From Pseudomonadota bacterium (GTDB lineage Bacteria > Pseudomonadota > Alphaproteobacteria > Rhizobiales > Rhizobiaceae): 5,970 nucleotides of DNA. Below the pieces are notes generated by a model. It saw only the letters and a program-made list of their open reading frames with translations. It was not told where the DNA came from and ran no database searches. The position numbers and the translations under genes are program-made. Of this stretch, positions 5,666 to 5,970 are shown piece after piece (position 1 is the stretch's first letter; the number at the start of each line of letters is the position of its first letter). The DNA lies in the NCBI GenBank assembly GCA_023433855.1, contig JAEYTV010000012.1, forward strand, positions 1 through 5,970, given 5' to 3'.

Positions 5666-5970
5666 TCAGGATGCTGCCAGCACCTGTTCGAGATCGAATT
5701 TCTCCTCCTCGACCATCTGTCGCATGGCCGTCAGGGATTTGTTGTCCAGAACGGCCGCGATCGCCTCGCGGACTTCCAGCATGGTCAGGCGGACGGCGCA
5801 TAGATTTTCGTCCGGACAGTCGTGACAGCGGTGGTAGGCCGTCCGACTGGCGCAAAAGATAGGTGCCAGCGGACCGTCCAGAACCCGCAGCACGTGCCCC
5901 ACCATGATGGAATCCGGGGACCGGGTGAGGCAGTAGCCGCCCCCACGCCCCTTGCGGGCATGCACAAAAC
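5666..5970 (-). CDS. Rrf2-family transcriptional regulator with cysteine cluster (5' end beyond window)
   Basis: The C-terminal 100 or so residues of an Rrf2/IscR-type regulator. These are dimeric winged-helix DNA-binding proteins that often sense iron-sulfur status, nitric oxide or redox state. The visible part begins in the wing (FVHARKGRGGGYCL), a hallmark of the family, and the reading frame is open to the window edge; the helix-turn-helix lies outside. Next comes a cysteine-rich stretch with the spacing C-x8-C-x2-C-x5-C (FCAS...HRCHDCPDENLCAVR), then a dimerisation helix beginning LTMLEVREAI. IscR uses three cysteines in C-x5-C-x5-C, so this four-cysteine arrangement belongs to another branch; whether it holds a cluster cannot be told from sequence. 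It is the first visible gene of the minus-strand operon and the likely regulator of the next gene or genes. An in-frame GTG at 5965 exists, but starting there would cut the DNA-binding domain off. Confidence 0.9.
   Translation of the reverse strand, partial: FVHARKGRGGGYCLTRSPDSIMVGHVLRVLDGPLAPIFCASRTAYHRCHDCPDENLCAVRLTMLEVREAIAAVLDNKSLTAMRQMVEEEKFDLEQVLAAS

Noticed and set aside
1..5970. CRISPR array, tRNA, insertion sequence or toxin-antitoxin pair
   Set aside because: No regularly spaced repeats, cloverleaf, transposase motif or paired small genes were seen on either strand.

Overview
The window is GC-rich (roughly 60 % by eye) and densely coded. The gene families and one strong promoter-like site suggest a proteobacterium, most likely an alphaproteobacterium. 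The main clue is a GGAAC-N16-AGTT element ahead of the gene at 1602, which matches the EcfG/RpoE2 general-stress promoter of that class. This assignment is an inference; no rRNA or other taxonomic marker is present.

Left half (1-3346), a stress and membrane block. A minus-strand FtsH-type AAA+ metalloprotease gene runs off the left edge just as its zinc-binding HExGH motif begins. Its sequence resembles the accessory FtsH proteins of mobile heat/stress-tolerance islands more than the housekeeping FtsH. A 334-bp divergent intergenic region follows, with inverted repeats and the EcfG-like promoter. Then comes a secreted DUF4142 (ferritin-like) protein, tandem hairpins that probably end its transcript, and an AI-2E (PerM/TqsA-type) family membrane transporter.

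Right half (3343-5970), a flavin/redox operon read entirely on the minus strand. In transcription order it holds an Rrf2-family regulator with a cysteine cluster (5' end beyond the right edge), a COG4529-type FAD/NAD(P)-binding protein, an MsuE-type NAD(P)H:FMN reductase behind a cluster of TCTAC/GTAGA half-sites, and the broken 5' end of what looks like an LLM-class FMNH2-dependent monooxygenase. The reductase would normally supply reduced flavin to such a monooxygenase, as in sulfonate or dimethylsulfone desulfurisation. Here the partner gene survives only as about 138 bp, with a frame break explained by a tandem AGCA AGCA duplication, and its frame ends inside the stop codon of the AI-2E gene. 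That is where the two blocks meet, and it looks like a rearrangement or insertion boundary.

I see no tRNA, rRNA, CRISPR array or transposase. The most interesting points are the accessory FtsH with its divergent, probably stress-regulated partner, the decayed monooxygenase at the block junction, and the operator-like repeats before the FMN reductase. I see no clear evidence for a wholly new system.
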